Of a stretch of DNA of 64,000 bases, positions 24,751 to 33,899 are shown piece after piece. The notes beneath the pieces were generated by a model. That model searched no databases. It saw nothing but the letters and a program-made list of their open reading frames with translations, and had not been told where the DNA came from. This DNA is from JABWBD01 sp040768665 (lineage in GTDB: Bacteria > Planctomycetota > Planctomycetia > Pirellulales > Thermoguttaceae): positions 390,584-454,583 of the forward strand of contig JAXGMN010000008.1 of the NCBI GenBank assembly GCA_040768665.1, given 5' to 3'. The translations under genes and the position numbers were made by a program. Each line of letters opens with the position of its first letter. Positions within the stretch are counted from its first letter, which is position 1.

Positions 24751-25672
24751 ACTCACCGGTGTCACGCATCGCTACGGCAGGCACACGGCACTGGACGACG
24801 TATCGCTCTGTGTTCGCCGCGGAGCGATCGGGCTGGTCGGGCAAAACGGCGCCGGCAAGTCGACGCTGATCCATCTCTTGCTCGGCCTGTTTCCGCCGAC
24901 GGCGGGCTCCGTCAAGTTCCTCGGGCGCGAACCGCGATCCACCACGACCTCGTTTCGCGGCATGGCCGGATTCATGGCGGAGAGAGAATCGCTCGTGCCG
25001 GGCCTGAAGGGAGTCGAATACGTTGCCGTGGCCGGCGAACTCTGCGGGATGCCCCGCCGCGATGCGCTCAGGCGGGCCCATGAAACGCTTTCGTATCTGG
25101 GGCTGGAGGAAGCGCGGTATCGCACCGTGGAGCAATACTCCGTCGGCATGCGGCAGCGGCTGAAACTCGCCGCCGCCATGGTGCACGATCCCGATCTGCT
25201 GCTGCTGGACGAACCGACCTCCGGGCTGGATCCCGACGGCCGGGCCGCCATGCTCGACGTGCTCGCCGCGCTGGCCGCACGGCCGGGTAAGTCGCTTGTG
25301 CTTTCGACTCACCTCTTGGGCGACGTCGAGCGAATCTGCGAGGAGGCGATCTTTCTCGACGCCGGGCGGATCGTCGCCGTCGGGCCCATCCACGAAATGC
25401 GGACGATCTCGGCGGGCACGTATCGGATTCGCTGGCGGGGCGACGGAGAAACCTTGCTCGCCGGTCTGAAACAGTTGGGGGCCCAGGTCCAGCCGTCCGC
25501 CAGGCCCGGGGAAGGCCGGGTAACGGTGTCCGAACCATGGCAGCATCGGGACTTCTTCCGAGCGGCACGCGAGGCCGGGGCCACGCTGATCGGGCTTCAG
25601 CGCGACGAAGAAAACCTCGATGCCGTCTATCAACGATTGATCGGCTCCCGCGGAGGGCCCCGCAATGAGTGA
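24734..25672 (+). CDS. ABC transporter ATP-binding protein
   Basis: A 312-residue ATPase. The motifs are Walker A GQNGAGKST, signature YSVGMRQRLKLA (the common LSGGQ variant of ABC-2 exporters), Walker B LLLLDEPTSGLD and switch His STHLL. A C-terminal extension of about 90 residues with an alpha/beta pattern is typical of CcmA/NosF-like exporters. It overlaps the VanZ-like gene before it and the permease after it by 8 bp. It is likely to energise the permease at 25665. Confidence 0.92.
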   Translation: MSPLFELTGVTHRYGRHTALDDVSLCVRRGAIGLVGQNGAGKSTLIHLLLGLFPPTAGSVKFLGREPRSTTTSFRGMAGFMAERESLVPGLKGVEYVAVAGELCGMPRRDALRRAHETLSYLGLEEARYRTVEQYSVGMRQRLKLAAAMVHDPDLLLLDEPTSGLDPDGRAAMLDVLAALAARPGKSLVLSTHLLGDVERICEEAIFLDAGRIVAVGPIHEMRTISAGTYRIRWRGDGETLLAGLKQLGAQVQPSARPGEGRVTVSEPWQHRDFFRAAREAGATLIGLQRDEENLDAVYQRLIGSRGGPRNE

Positions 25673-26555
25673 CGAGTTGAGCAGGGGCCGCCAGCGCTAC
25701 CGCGGATGGGAAAGCCGGCTGCGCCCGGAGTGGTTCTCGATCTGGCCGATCGCCCGCACCGGCGTAAAGCTCGTGCTGCGGCGGAAACTTTTTTGGCTTC
25801 TGCTTGGGCTGACGCTGATCAATTTCCTCTTCCTCTTCGCGACGATTTACTTGAAAGCCCAGATTCGCGTGGAGAATCCGGCGTTGATGCGGTTTGTGGA
25901 CAACGTGCTGGAATCGGTTTCCGGCACGGGCACAACCTATCGCGACTTCATGGCCGCACAAGGCACGGTGACCATGCTCATGCTGGCGTTCGCCGGCGAG
26001 GTGCTGGTCGGCAACGACTACCGCCACGGCGGCCTCACGTTCTACCTGTCCCGTCGCGTCGGCCGCCGCCACTATGTCTTGGGCAAGCTTCTCGGCATCG
26101 GTCTGTTGGTGCAGTTGACAACGACCCTGCCGGCGCTTGTCCTCTACATCGAATATGGCCTGCTGACCGATTCGACGGTCTATTTTCGCGAAAACCTGCG
26201 GATTCTCGTGGGGATCCTGGGGTACGGCCTGCTGATGGCGGCAGCCCTGAGCCTGGTCCTCTTTGCGTTCGCGGCATGGCTGCAGAGAACCGTGCCGCTG
26301 GTGATGGGCTGGACTTGCCTGTTCGTGCTGCTGCCGGCGGTCGGCGCCATCCTCCGCAAAGTCTACGACGACCGGCTCTGGCATTTGCTGTCTTTCTGGC
26401 GCGATATCCGCCTGCTCGGCTCCTGGTGCTTCGGCGCGGTCCCCGAACGCGACGAGCCGTTGATGGCGGGGGCCGTGCTGGTGGTGGTTGCCGTGTGTCT
26501 CGCGGCAGGCATCGCATCGATCCCGCGAGTCCGAGCCGTCAAGGTCGTGGCATGA
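25665..26555 (+). CDS. ABC-2 type transporter permease
   Basis: A 296-residue membrane protein with about six helices. The first is LFWLLLGLTLINFLFLFATI. A periplasmic loop is followed by VTMLMLAFAGEVLVGND and the ABC-2-like cytosolic element YRHGGLTFYLSRRVGRRHY, then four more helices. It forms a half-exporter with the upstream ATPase. Its TGA overlaps the ATG of the second ATPase. The cargo is unknown. Confidence 0.85.
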   Translation: MSDELSRGRQRYRGWESRLRPEWFSIWPIARTGVKLVLRRKLFWLLLGLTLINFLFLFATIYLKAQIRVENPALMRFVDNVLESVSGTGTTYRDFMAAQGTVTMLMLAFAGEVLVGNDYRHGGLTFYLSRRVGRRHYVLGKLLGIGLLVQLTTTLPALVLYIEYGLLTDSTVYFRENLRILVGILGYGLLMAAALSLVLFAFAAWLQRTVPLVMGWTCLFVLLPAVGAILRKVYDDRLWHLLSFWRDIRLLGSWCFGAVPERDEPLMAGAVLVVVAVCLAAGIASIPRVRAVKVVA

Positions 26556-27508
26556 AAACTCCCATCGCAGGCCCCGGCGCTGCCTTGGCGGAGTTCCAAG
26601 GTGTCTCAAAGTGGTACGGCCCGGTCATTGCGCTCAACCATCTGACGCTCGAGTTGGGACAGGGAATTACCGGACTGGTGGGACCCAACGGGGCCGGCAA
26701 GAGCACCCTCATCCGGCTCCTCACCGGGCAGGTCCGGCCGAGCCTCGGGCAGGTCGGCATCCGCGGTCGCAACGCCTGGTCCGCGGCCGCCAAATCCCAC
26801 ATCGGTTACTGTCCCGACGTCGACGCCTTCTACGAGGAGATGTCGGGCCGCCGCTTCCTGAGGGTGCTGGCCCGCCTCCACGGTCTCAGCCGGCAGCCGG
26901 CTTTCGAGCGGACTGAGGAGGTTCTCCACGAGGTCGGGATGGCGGACCGGGCGGAACGGCCGTTGGCCTCTTATTCCAAAGGCATGCGGCAGCGGATCAA
27001 GCTTGCGCAAGCCCTGATCCACGATCCCGAGTTGATCGTGCTCGACGAGCCGCTTAACGGCGTCGATCCGGTGGGCCGCATGGAACTGGCCGGGCTGTTT
27101 CGTCGCCTGGCGGCACGGGGCAAAGCACTGCTGGTCTCGAGCCACGTGCTGGAAGAGATGGACGATCTGGCCACCCGCGTCCTCTTTCTGTGCCAGGGCC
27201 GGCTCCTGGCCTCCGGCTCGCCTGCCGAGGTTCGGGAGATGCTCGACGACCACCCGCTGAAGGTTCGCATCTTCAGTCGCAGCGCCAGGCAACTCGGCTC
27301 GCGACTGCTGGCCGATCGCTCGGTCCGCGGCTCGGAGATTGAACCGGCGGGCACGCTACTGCTTCACGTGGAGCATCCGCAGGGTTTCTTCAAGTTGCTG
27401 GAGGAGGTCGTCGTCGACGAAGGCTTCGAGGTGGAACAGTTCCAGGTGATCGACGCGTCGACGCAGGCGGTTTTCGAATACCTGATGAGACAAGGGCGAG
27501 CCATCTAA
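26552..27508 (+). CDS. ABC transporter ATP-binding protein
   Basis: A 318-residue ATPase starting at ATG 26552, which overlaps the permease stop. Walker A is GPNGAGKST, the signature YSKGMRQRIKLAQ, Walker B LIVLDEPLNGVD and the switch His SSHVLEE. A C-terminal regulatory extension follows. Its NBD is similar in layout to the first ATPase of the operon, suggesting an old duplication of an ATPase-permease pair. Confidence 0.92.
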   Translation: MKTPIAGPGAALAEFQGVSKWYGPVIALNHLTLELGQGITGLVGPNGAGKSTLIRLLTGQVRPSLGQVGIRGRNAWSAAAKSHIGYCPDVDAFYEEMSGRRFLRVLARLHGLSRQPAFERTEEVLHEVGMADRAERPLASYSKGMRQRIKLAQALIHDPELIVLDEPLNGVDPVGRMELAGLFRRLAARGKALLVSSHVLEEMDDLATRVLFLCQGRLLASGSPAEVREMLDDHPLKVRIFSRSARQLGSRLLADRSVRGSEIEPAGTLLLHVEHPQGFFKLLEEVVVDEGFEVEQFQVIDASTQAVFEYLMRQGRAI

Positions 27509-28333
27509 TTGGATCGGACAACCGACTTGAACAACGACCGAAACGACCTCAGAGATCAACCCCGCTCGGCCGGTTTCGTCGAGCAGTCCCGCGGCTGCGC
27601 GGTTCTGGCTGCGGTATCGCTACGGCGGGCGCTGCGGTCGCGTCAGACCGCGGTCTGCGGCCTTCTGCTGGCGTTTACCGTTCTTGCCGTGGTGGCCTGG
27701 TCGCTGAGGCACGACCGCACCGCGCAGGAGTTTGCCGACGACATCGTTTTTCCGCTGTACGTATCCTTTCTGCTGCCGATCTTCTCGCTCTGTTATTCGG
27801 CGCCAAGCGTCGCCGGAGAACACGAGGAGCAGACGCTCGTCTACCTGCTGGCGACGCCCCTGCCGAGGCCCTTGATCTTTGCGGCCAAGTACGGCGCAGC
27901 GCTCGCGGCGGCCATGCTTTGGACCTTCGGCGCATGGATCCTGTTGAGCCGGCTTGGCGGGCCGGCCGCCGCGACGTTGTTCAGGCCGTACTCCGCCGCG
28001 ATTCTCTGGTCGACGCCGGTCTACGTTGGCCTGTTCTGCGCGTTCAGCGTGAGCCTGCCGAGGGCGACGATCGTGAGCCTCGTGTACGTCTTCTTTCTCG
28101 AAGCGTTCCTGGGCAATGTGCCCGGGATTGCCAAGCGAGTGGCCGTGTCGTTCTATACCCAGTGCATCATGCTCGACGCCGGGACCGAGCTCGGCGTCCG
28201 GCCGACGGGCATGCGGCAGCCGGCTCTCTTCCTGCCGTTGGACGGCGACACGGCGCGAACGATCCTCGGTATCCTGGCAGTGGCCACCTTCTTACTGGGA
28301 GCCTGGCTCTTCACGAGACGCGAGTACGTCTGA
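27509..28333 (+). CDS. ABC-2 type transporter permease
   Basis: A 274-residue membrane protein with about six helices, including AVCGLLLAFTVLAVVAWSL and a long loop APSVAGEHEEQTLVYLLATP, the conserved ABC-2 coupling element. The likely start is TTG 27509, immediately after the stop of the ATPase gene; the next in-frame candidates would remove part of the N-terminal tail only. It is the last gene of the VanZ-ABC operon and is followed by a strong hairpin. Confidence 0.84.
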   Translation: MDRTTDLNNDRNDLRDQPRSAGFVEQSRGCAVLAAVSLRRALRSRQTAVCGLLLAFTVLAVVAWSLRHDRTAQEFADDIVFPLYVSFLLPIFSLCYSAPSVAGEHEEQTLVYLLATPLPRPLIFAAKYGAALAAAMLWTFGAWILLSRLGGPAAATLFRPYSAAILWSTPVYVGLFCAFSVSLPRATIVSLVYVFFLEAFLGNVPGIAKRVAVSFYTQCIMLDAGTELGVRPTGMRQPALFLPLDGDTARTILGILAVATFLLGAWLFTRREYV

Positions 28334-28359
28334 ACCGGCGGCAGATCGACAGCAGGACA

Positions 28360-28390
28360 GCAGCCCGGCTGCTCGAAGCAGCCGGGCTGC
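28360..28390. terminator. Strong bidirectional terminator
   Basis: GCAGCCCGGCTGCT and AGCAGCCGGGCTGC form a perfect 14-bp stem with a CGA loop (28374-28376). It lies between the ABC operon and the convergent DUF1080 gene, 27 bases from each stop, and can end both transcripts. Confidence 0.8.
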
Positions 28391-28416
28391 TTGCATGGAT
28401 CCTGCTTCGCCGGCGG

Positions 28417-29097
28417 CTACTTCAGAATCGGGATCAGCTTGACCGTTCGAAAGTGGATCTCGCCCCCTTCCGACTGCAGGCCGATCTTCCCGGCAACGTC
28501 GTCGCACTTCGTCGCCCGGTTGACGAGCTGCCCGTTGAGCATGACGGTCAATTCGCCCTCGTCCACGGTGATTGCGTACTGGTTCCACTCGCCGGGCTTC
28601 TTTTCGTTGCCCGCGATGCGGCTGACGCCCACGAAATCGCCGATCTTCTCGTTGTGCCTCTTGGCGAACCGGTCCGAATCGCCCTTGAGATCGAATCCTT
28701 GAAACGCCCAGATGTCGCCCACATTGCCGTGCTTGAGCTGAGCCTCGACGCATCTGGGCAGGCCCATGGGCTCGCCGGTAATCCGCATGAGCACGCCGCT
28801 ATTGCCCGGCTCCTTGCCCGGCGCCCACCGCCAGTCGATCACGAGCTTGAAGTCCTTGTACTGCTTTTCCGTTGACAGATAGCCCATCGGCTCCCCTTTG
28901 CAGACCAGGACGCCGTCCTCGACGCTCCATACGTCCTTCATCTTCACGTCGGGCTCCACCAGAAAGTAGCCCCAGCCGTCGAGGTTCTTACCGTTGAAGA
29001 GCTGGACCTCGTCGCCGAATTTCTGTTCGGCCGATGCCGTCAACGCCATCGCCAGCAGAAGTGCCGCAGCAGAGAGGAAACGGGCAGTGGAAATCAT
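28417..29097 (-). CDS. Secreted DUF1080 (3-keto-disaccharide hydrolase-like) protein
   Basis: A 226-residue protein with a clear signal peptide (STARFLSAAALLLAMALTAS, then AEQ). The DUF1080 fold follows: ELFNGK-type opening LFNGKNLDGW, a central GNSGVLMRI strand and the closing IGLQSEGGEIHFRTVKLIPI. DUF1080 is a concanavalin-like lectin/glucanase fold hugely expanded in planctomycetes; some members hydrolyse 3-keto-glycosides. It acts outside the cytoplasm. It is a single-gene unit converging on the ABC operon. Confidence 0.92.
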   Translation of the reverse strand: MISTARFLSAAALLLAMALTASAEQKFGDEVQLFNGKNLDGWGYFLVEPDVKMKDVWSVEDGVLVCKGEPMGYLSTEKQYKDFKLVIDWRWAPGKEPGNSGVLMRITGEPMGLPRCVEAQLKHGNVGDIWAFQGFDLKGDSDRFAKRHNEKIGDFVGVSRIAGNEKKPGEWNQYAITVDEGELTVMLNGQLVNRATKCDDVAGKIGLQSEGGEIHFRTVKLIPILK

Positions 29098-29207
29098 CGC
29101 AAGCTTCTCCTTCCCAAGTAGGGTTCAGTGAGGTCTGTCAATCATGTGTCGCGTTCGGTTCCAATTTAGGCACAGCTCCCGGCGGATGCAACAGGCTGGC
29201 CATTGGG

Positions 29208-29355
29208 GTGTGCGGCAAGACTTCCTGGCACGCTGCGGTCGGGACAGGGAAGGTGAAAATTCAGCGGTGCCATAGGCGAATTCGACTTCCGGTTCTTTTC
29301 TACCACCGAAGGCCCGCCCAATTCTTCATCCGTGCCAGGAATTTTTGCCGCACAC
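29208..29355. repeat. 148-bp region bounded by 23-bp inverted repeats
   Basis: Positions 29208-29230 (beginning GTGTGCGGCAAG) and 29333-29355 (ending GCCGCACAC) are inverted copies matching at 21 of 23 bases, flanking a non-coding centre. It fills most of the gap between DUF1080 and the pseudouridine synthase. Its right arm reaches to within 23 bases of the latter's start, so it may supply promoter sequence (TTACAAT at 29363-29369). It resembles a small non-autonomous element. Confidence 0.65.
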
Positions 29356-29377
29356 GCAGTGCGTTACAATACAACAG

Positions 29378-30076
29378 ATGACTGCATCCAGCGTCGAATT
29401 ATTGTACGAGTCGGGCCCGTGCCTCGTCGTGAACAAGCCGCCGGGGCTCCTCACGCAGGCCCCTCCGGGGATCGATAGCCTCGAGGCCCGCATCAAGGAG
29501 TTCGTCAAGCGGCGGGAGGAGAAGACGGGCAACGTCTACTTGGGAGTGCCGCACCGCCTGGACCGGCCTGCCTCGGGGGCGATGGTTTTCGCGCGGCACG
29601 TCCGCGCGGCCCGTCGGCTGGCCGAGCAGTTCGAAGCCCGCACGGTCCGAAAGGTCTACTGGGCCTGTGTCGAAGGCCGTGTGACGCCGAACGCCGGCAC
29701 GTGGGAAGATTTTTTGCGCAAGGTCCCGGAGGAACCGCGCGCGGAGGTCGTCGACCGGGATCACCCCGAGGGGCGCATCGCCGTGCTGCACTATCGCACG
29801 CTCGGCGCCACACCCTGGGGCATGTGGCTCGAAATCGAATTGGAGACCGGGCGGACGCACCAGATCCGCGTCCAGGCAGCTTCCCGCGGCCATCCGCTCC
29901 TGGGCGACGGACAGTACGGTTCGACGGTCCTGTTTGGAACGCAGTATGAAGACCAACGGCTTCGTGCCGTCGCCTTGCACGCCCGTACGTTGAGCTTCCT
30001 GCATCCGATGACGCACGAACCGGTCTGCATCACGGCGCCGCTGCCCGAGGTATGGGAATCGTTGGAACTCGACTAG
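29378..30076 (+). CDS. RluA-family pseudouridine synthase
   Basis: A 232-residue enzyme isomerising uridine to pseudouridine in RNA. The motifs are VVNKPPGLLTQ, the catalytic Asp in HRLDRPASGAMVFAR (near residue 63), RKVYWACVEG, and the C-terminal LETGRTHQIRVQAASRGHPLLGD characteristic of RluA. An N-terminal S4 domain is absent, as in short RluC/D-like homologues. The ATG at 29378 is preferred over the TTG 11 codons earlier, which lies inside the inverted repeat. The exact RNA target cannot be assigned. Confidence 0.9.
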   Translation: MTASSVELLYESGPCLVVNKPPGLLTQAPPGIDSLEARIKEFVKRREEKTGNVYLGVPHRLDRPASGAMVFARHVRAARRLAEQFEARTVRKVYWACVEGRVTPNAGTWEDFLRKVPEEPRAEVVDRDHPEGRIAVLHYRTLGATPWGMWLEIELETGRTHQIRVQAASRGHPLLGDGQYGSTVLFGTQYEDQRLRAVALHARTLSFLHPMTHEPVCITAPLPEVWESLELD

Positions 30077-30080
30077 CCTC

Positions 30081-31013
30081 TCAGAACCCCGTTCCCTCTT
30101 CAACGCGAATCATCCGCGCCTCTTGTTCTAGGTGCGTCGGGTCGAAGCGGCCGGGAAGCAGGTGGCGGAGATTCGCGGACGCCGCGGCCACACCCAGACG
30201 CACGGCCGAGGCGATCTCATGCCCCTCGAGCGTCGCCTGCGCGATCGTCGCGGCCAGCACGTCGCCGCAGCCGATCGGGTTGACCACTTCGGGGACCTTC
30301 GGCGGGTAGACCCGGTACACCGACGACTCGGAACTGACCCACACTGGATCGGATCCGTGCGTGATCACCACCCACTGGGCCCCGCGGCGGTTGAGCGACC
30401 GCATGGCGGCAAGCAACTCCTGGTCGCTATCCAACGGATGGCCGACCGTTTGGCCCAACTCCTGGCGGTTCGGTTTGACCACGTAAGGCTTCAGGTCCAG
30501 GACCGAAAGCAGCCCCTCGCCGCGAAAATCGAGGACCATCGGGCAGCGCGTCCGTTCGACCAGGTCGCGGTAGTAGCTCTCCGGAACACCGGAAGGGAGC
30601 GAGCCCATGATCAACACGAACTCGGCGTTGGCGGCTTCTTCGGCGTAGGCGAGCCGAAAATCTTCCAGTTCGCCCGGCATCAGCGGCCGGCCGTTTTCGA
30701 CCAGTTCGGTGATCGTTCCCGAAGCCCGGTCGAGCACGGTCGTGCAGACCCGCGTCGTCGCCTGCGTCCGGATCCACCGTCGGGGAACGCCCAGTTGCCC
30801 GAAGTCGCGCTCCATTTCCACCAGCGGATAGCCGCCGGCGGTTGCCAGCGTCAGGCTCGGGCCGCCGAGCAGATGGGCGGCCATGCCCCCGTTGCAGACC
30901 TTGCCCGACGCACACCACCGCGCTTCGCGGGCACGGTTGACCTGGCCCTGGACGAACGCGTCGAACACGAGCACCTGCTGCCATGCGGGAGTCAGCCCGG
31001 CCGTCAGAATCAC
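30081..31013 (-). CDS. PfkB-family carbohydrate kinase (1-phosphofructokinase/tagatose kinase-like)
   Basis: A 310-residue kinase. The N-terminal substrate-binding Gly motif is SGKVCNGGMAAHLLGG. A lid segment and IMGSLPSGVP follow, then the anion-hole/catalytic base motif NPIGCGDVLAA, with Asp in the family GxGD position. It belongs to the LacC/FruK branch, which phosphorylates sugar phosphates. The start is GTG 31013, overlapping the stop of the alcohol dehydrogenase (GTGA). The two genes form an operon, suggesting a reduced sugar or aldehyde intermediate that is then phosphorylated; this is an inference. Confidence 0.85.
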   Translation of the reverse strand: MILTAGLTPAWQQVLVFDAFVQGQVNRAREARWCASGKVCNGGMAAHLLGGPSLTLATAGGYPLVEMERDFGQLGVPRRWIRTQATTRVCTTVLDRASGTITELVENGRPLMPGELEDFRLAYAEEAANAEFVLIMGSLPSGVPESYYRDLVERTRCPMVLDFRGEGLLSVLDLKPYVVKPNRQELGQTVGHPLDSDQELLAAMRSLNRRGAQWVVITHGSDPVWVSSESSVYRVYPPKVPEVVNPIGCGDVLAATIAQATLEGHEIASAVRLGVAAASANLRHLLPGRFDPTHLEQEARMIRVEEGTGF

Positions 31014-32200
31014 AGCAGTTCCTCCAAAATTCGTGTCAGTTCCTCGTCGCTAATTTCTCGGGGATTCCCGCTCATGCTGCTGCCTCGCGAGCTCTCGACG
31101 ATCGCCGGGATCTGCTCTCGACGCACGCCCACGTCCGCCAGCCGGCGAGGCACACCGACCTCTTCACAGAGCGAGTCGATCTCGCGGATCAGCACATCGG
31201 CCGCTTCCTCGGGGGAGGTCGACGGCCCTTTGCCATAAAGCAGGTGGGCGAGCTTCGCGAGTTCCTCTTTGCAGACCTCACGGTTCACCCGCAACGCGAC
31301 CGGCAGCATCAGCGCACAGGCCGCCCCGTGCGGCACCCGCGCGTGCACGCCCAGAGCGGCCGCCACACCATGGGCCATGCCCAGCCCCGAATTGGCAAGC
31401 GCCATCCCGGAGAGCAACGCGGCGTGAGCCATTCTCTCGCGCGCACTGCGAGAACTTCCGTCGCGGACCGCTTCCGCCACCGCCGGCAGCGCCATCCGCA
31501 GTCCTTGCGTGGCCAAGGCCCGGGGAATCGGCTGGGCCTTGCGCGAGAGATAGCTCTCGAGCAACTGAGTAATCGCGTCCATCCCGCTGGCTGCGGTAAC
31601 CGAGGGCGGCACACTGACCGTCAGTTCCGGATCGATCAAGGCGATGCGGGGAACGAGCCGCTCGTCGCGGATGCTCTTCTTGAACGGCGGGTCGTACGAG
31701 GAGATCACGGCGTTCTTCGTGGCCTCGGTCCCCGTGCCGGCGGTGGTCGGCATGGCCAGCACCGGCAGCGGCGGGTTGACGATTTTCAGGCCGCGGCCGA
31801 CCCCTTCCAAATAGTCCTGGATCGTGGGGCTCTGGTCGTTGGTGACCATGGCCGCCACGGCCTTGCCGAGGTCGACCGCAGCGCCTCCACCCACGGCCAG
31901 GATGAGATCGCCTTCCTCGGCGCCCCGCTGGCGGAACACGGCCGTCACGCGGTCGACGTCGCCCACCTCCGGCTCGTGGGTAACCATCTCCATTGCCGCC
32001 GCTTCCACACCGGCCGCCTGCAACGCATCCGTGATCTCGGTGATCGCCCCCGCAGACACGAGCGCCCGTGAACCGCAGATCACCATCGCGCGGCGCCCGA
32101 GCGATGCAGCCAGGGGGCCCACCTCGCGACGCCGCCCCCATCCAAAGACAATTCGCTGCGGCGCGAGAAAATCGTAGACAAGCGATCCAAGCTGTTCCAT
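31010..32200 (-). CDS. Iron-containing alcohol dehydrogenase
   Basis: A 396-residue group-III dehydrogenase. NAD(P)-binding GGGAAVDLGKAVAAM lies near residue 105 and PTTAGTGTEATKNAV near residue 150. Metal-site residues lie in GMDAITQLLESYLS, GMAHGVAAALG and HARVPHGAA, so the Asp-His-His-His ligand set appears complete. Cytosolic oxidation or reduction of a short alcohol, aldehyde or sugar-derived carbonyl is expected. It is co-transcribed with the PfkB-type kinase downstream. No ribosome site stronger than GAGGAAC was seen. Confidence 0.9.
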   Translation of the reverse strand: MEQLGSLVYDFLAPQRIVFGWGRRREVGPLAASLGRRAMVICGSRALVSAGAITEITDALQAAGVEAAAMEMVTHEPEVGDVDRVTAVFRQRGAEEGDLILAVGGGAAVDLGKAVAAMVTNDQSPTIQDYLEGVGRGLKIVNPPLPVLAMPTTAGTGTEATKNAVISSYDPPFKKSIRDERLVPRIALIDPELTVSVPPSVTAASGMDAITQLLESYLSRKAQPIPRALATQGLRMALPAVAEAVRDGSSRSARERMAHAALLSGMALANSGLGMAHGVAAALGVHARVPHGAACALMLPVALRVNREVCKEELAKLAHLLYGKGPSTSPEEAADVLIREIDSLCEEVGVPRRLADVGVRREQIPAIVESSRGSSMSGNPREISDEELTRILEELL

Positions 32201-32434
32201 TACAGTTCCTCGCGTTCAAGGGGAACGGACGGGGCCGGGAGTAGGGAGCTGAAAAGGCGGGCATGCCATCGGCTTACTGGATCTTTCGTCTTAGTTCCTC
32301 AATCTTCAACTCGCGCAATCATCGGTGGATCAGAACGTGAGATGGACTCAGCCGATGGAACCCTTGCGCTTTCACCTTCACCGATCCGCTAGCATATGCC
32401 AGGATATCTTGTCGCGCACTCGGCTAACAAGGGG

Positions 32435-32463
32435 CTGCGAGCGCCCGCCGCCGGCAGTATAAT
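32435..32463 (+). promoter_or_regulatory. Sigma-70-like promoter candidate for aroA
   Basis: CTGCGA (32435-32440) and a consensus TATAAT (32458-32463) are 17 bases apart, giving a leader of roughly 20 bases before the aroA ATG. The rest of 32201-32490 shows no gene. Confidence 0.5.
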
Positions 32464-32490
32464 GATACGCGTCCCTGGAATTAGCATGCT

Positions 32491-33765
32491 ATGAAGACGA
32501 TCGAAATCCATCCTGGCGGTCCGGTGCGAGGCACAATCCGTCCCCCCGGCTCGAAGAGTATCACCAATCGGGCTATGGTTTGCGCCGCGCTGGCGGAAGG
32601 CACGTCGACGCTGACCGGCGCCCTGGACAGCGACGACACGCGGGTGATGGTCGAGGGACTGCGGCAGCTTGGGATGGAAGTGGTCCACGATCCCCGGCAG
32701 CGACTGATCCGAATTACCGGTTGTGGAGGCCGCCCCTCGGCCTCTGGAGCGGAATTGTACGCGGCCAATAGCGGAACCACGATTCGATTCCTGACTGCCG
32801 TGGCCGCCCTCGGCCGAGGCCGGTTTCGCCTCGATGGATCGCCCCGGATGCGTCAGCGGCCGATCGAGGATCTGCTGGCGGCTCTGCGTCAGTTGGGAGC
32901 CGATGCCGTGAGCGAGACGGGCAACGGTTGTCCGCCCGTCATCGTGCAGGCCAACGGACTGGCGGGAGGCAAAGCGGTTGTCGCGGGAAATATCTCCAGC
33001 CAGTTCCTCAGCGCGCTGTTGATGGCGGCGCCCGCAGCGCTGTCGCCGGTCGAACTGACCGTCGTTGGAGAACTCGTGTCGAAACCCTACGTCGAAATGA
33101 CTCTCGCGGTGATGCGGTCGTTCGGCGTCACGGTACCGGGAGAGGATCTGACGCGGTTTGTCGTGGCGCCGGAGCGGGGCTACCGGGCTGCAAACTACTC
33201 GATCGAACCCGACGCATCCGCCGCGAGCTATTTCTTTGCGGCTGCGGCGGTGACCGGCGGAAGGGTGACCGTTGAGGGGCTATCGCAGGGCAGTCTTCAA
33301 GGCGACGTCGCCTTCTGCGATTGCCTGGCGAAGATGGGCTGCGAAGTAAGCTATGGCGAAGACGCAATTACCGTTGCCGGCGGTCCGCTGCGCGGCATCG
33401 ACATCGACATGAACGCCGTGAGCGACACCGTGCAAACCCTTGCGGCGGTGGCTCTGTTTGCCGAAGGCCCGACGACGATCACCAACGTGGGCCACATCCG
33501 TCACAAGGAAACCGACCGGCTGAACGCCCTGGCAACCGAACTGCGCAAGCTCGGCGCGATGGTCCAAGAGCGGCCGGACGGACTCAGAGTCGTTCCCGGA
33601 CCGTTGCGGCCCGCGGAAATCGACACCTACGACGATCACCGCATGGCGATGAGCCTGGCCGTGGTTGGACTGGCCAGCGAGGGTGTGGTGATTCGCGATC
33701 CGGATTGCACCGCCAAGACCTACCCGCAGTTCTTCGTGGATCTAGAGTGTCTTCGGGCCGGTTGA
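32491..33765 (+). CDS. aroA: 3-phosphoshikimate 1-carboxyvinyltransferase (EPSP synthase)
   Basis: A 424-residue enzyme transferring enolpyruvyl from PEP to shikimate-3-phosphate, the sixth step of chorismate synthesis. All signature motifs are visible: PPGSKSITNRAMVCAALAEG, ANSGTTIRFLTA, DGSPRMRQRPI, NISSQFLSALLMA, IEPDASAASYFF, HKETDRLNAL, DDHRMAMS and KTYPQFF. The length is typical. The start ATG at 32491 is 28 bases after a TATAAT box. The gene stands alone, with no other aro gene nearby. Confidence 0.96.
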   Translation: MKTIEIHPGGPVRGTIRPPGSKSITNRAMVCAALAEGTSTLTGALDSDDTRVMVEGLRQLGMEVVHDPRQRLIRITGCGGRPSASGAELYAANSGTTIRFLTAVAALGRGRFRLDGSPRMRQRPIEDLLAALRQLGADAVSETGNGCPPVIVQANGLAGGKAVVAGNISSQFLSALLMAAPAALSPVELTVVGELVSKPYVEMTLAVMRSFGVTVPGEDLTRFVVAPERGYRAANYSIEPDASAASYFFAAAAVTGGRVTVEGLSQGSLQGDVAFCDCLAKMGCEVSYGEDAITVAGGPLRGIDIDMNAVSDTVQTLAAVALFAEGPTTITNVGHIRHKETDRLNALATELRKLGAMVQERPDGLRVVPGPLRPAEIDTYDDHRMAMSLAVVGLASEGVVIRDPDCTAKTYPQFFVDLECLRAG

Positions 33766-33899
33766 AACCGTCCGGCGATCAAGTGCGGTGGGGGCGGACA
33801 CTCACCGCAGAGTGTGCTTCAGGTGCATGTGGCCAGCGGAGCACGTCCGCGCAATCGCGGCCCATTTCGCCGAGGGGAATCTTGAATCCAGATGCTCGC

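Noticed and set aside
25068..26609. 513-codon minus-strand open frame across the ABC operon
   Set aside because: Shadow of the ATPase and permease genes, low-complexity Arg/Gln/His composition.
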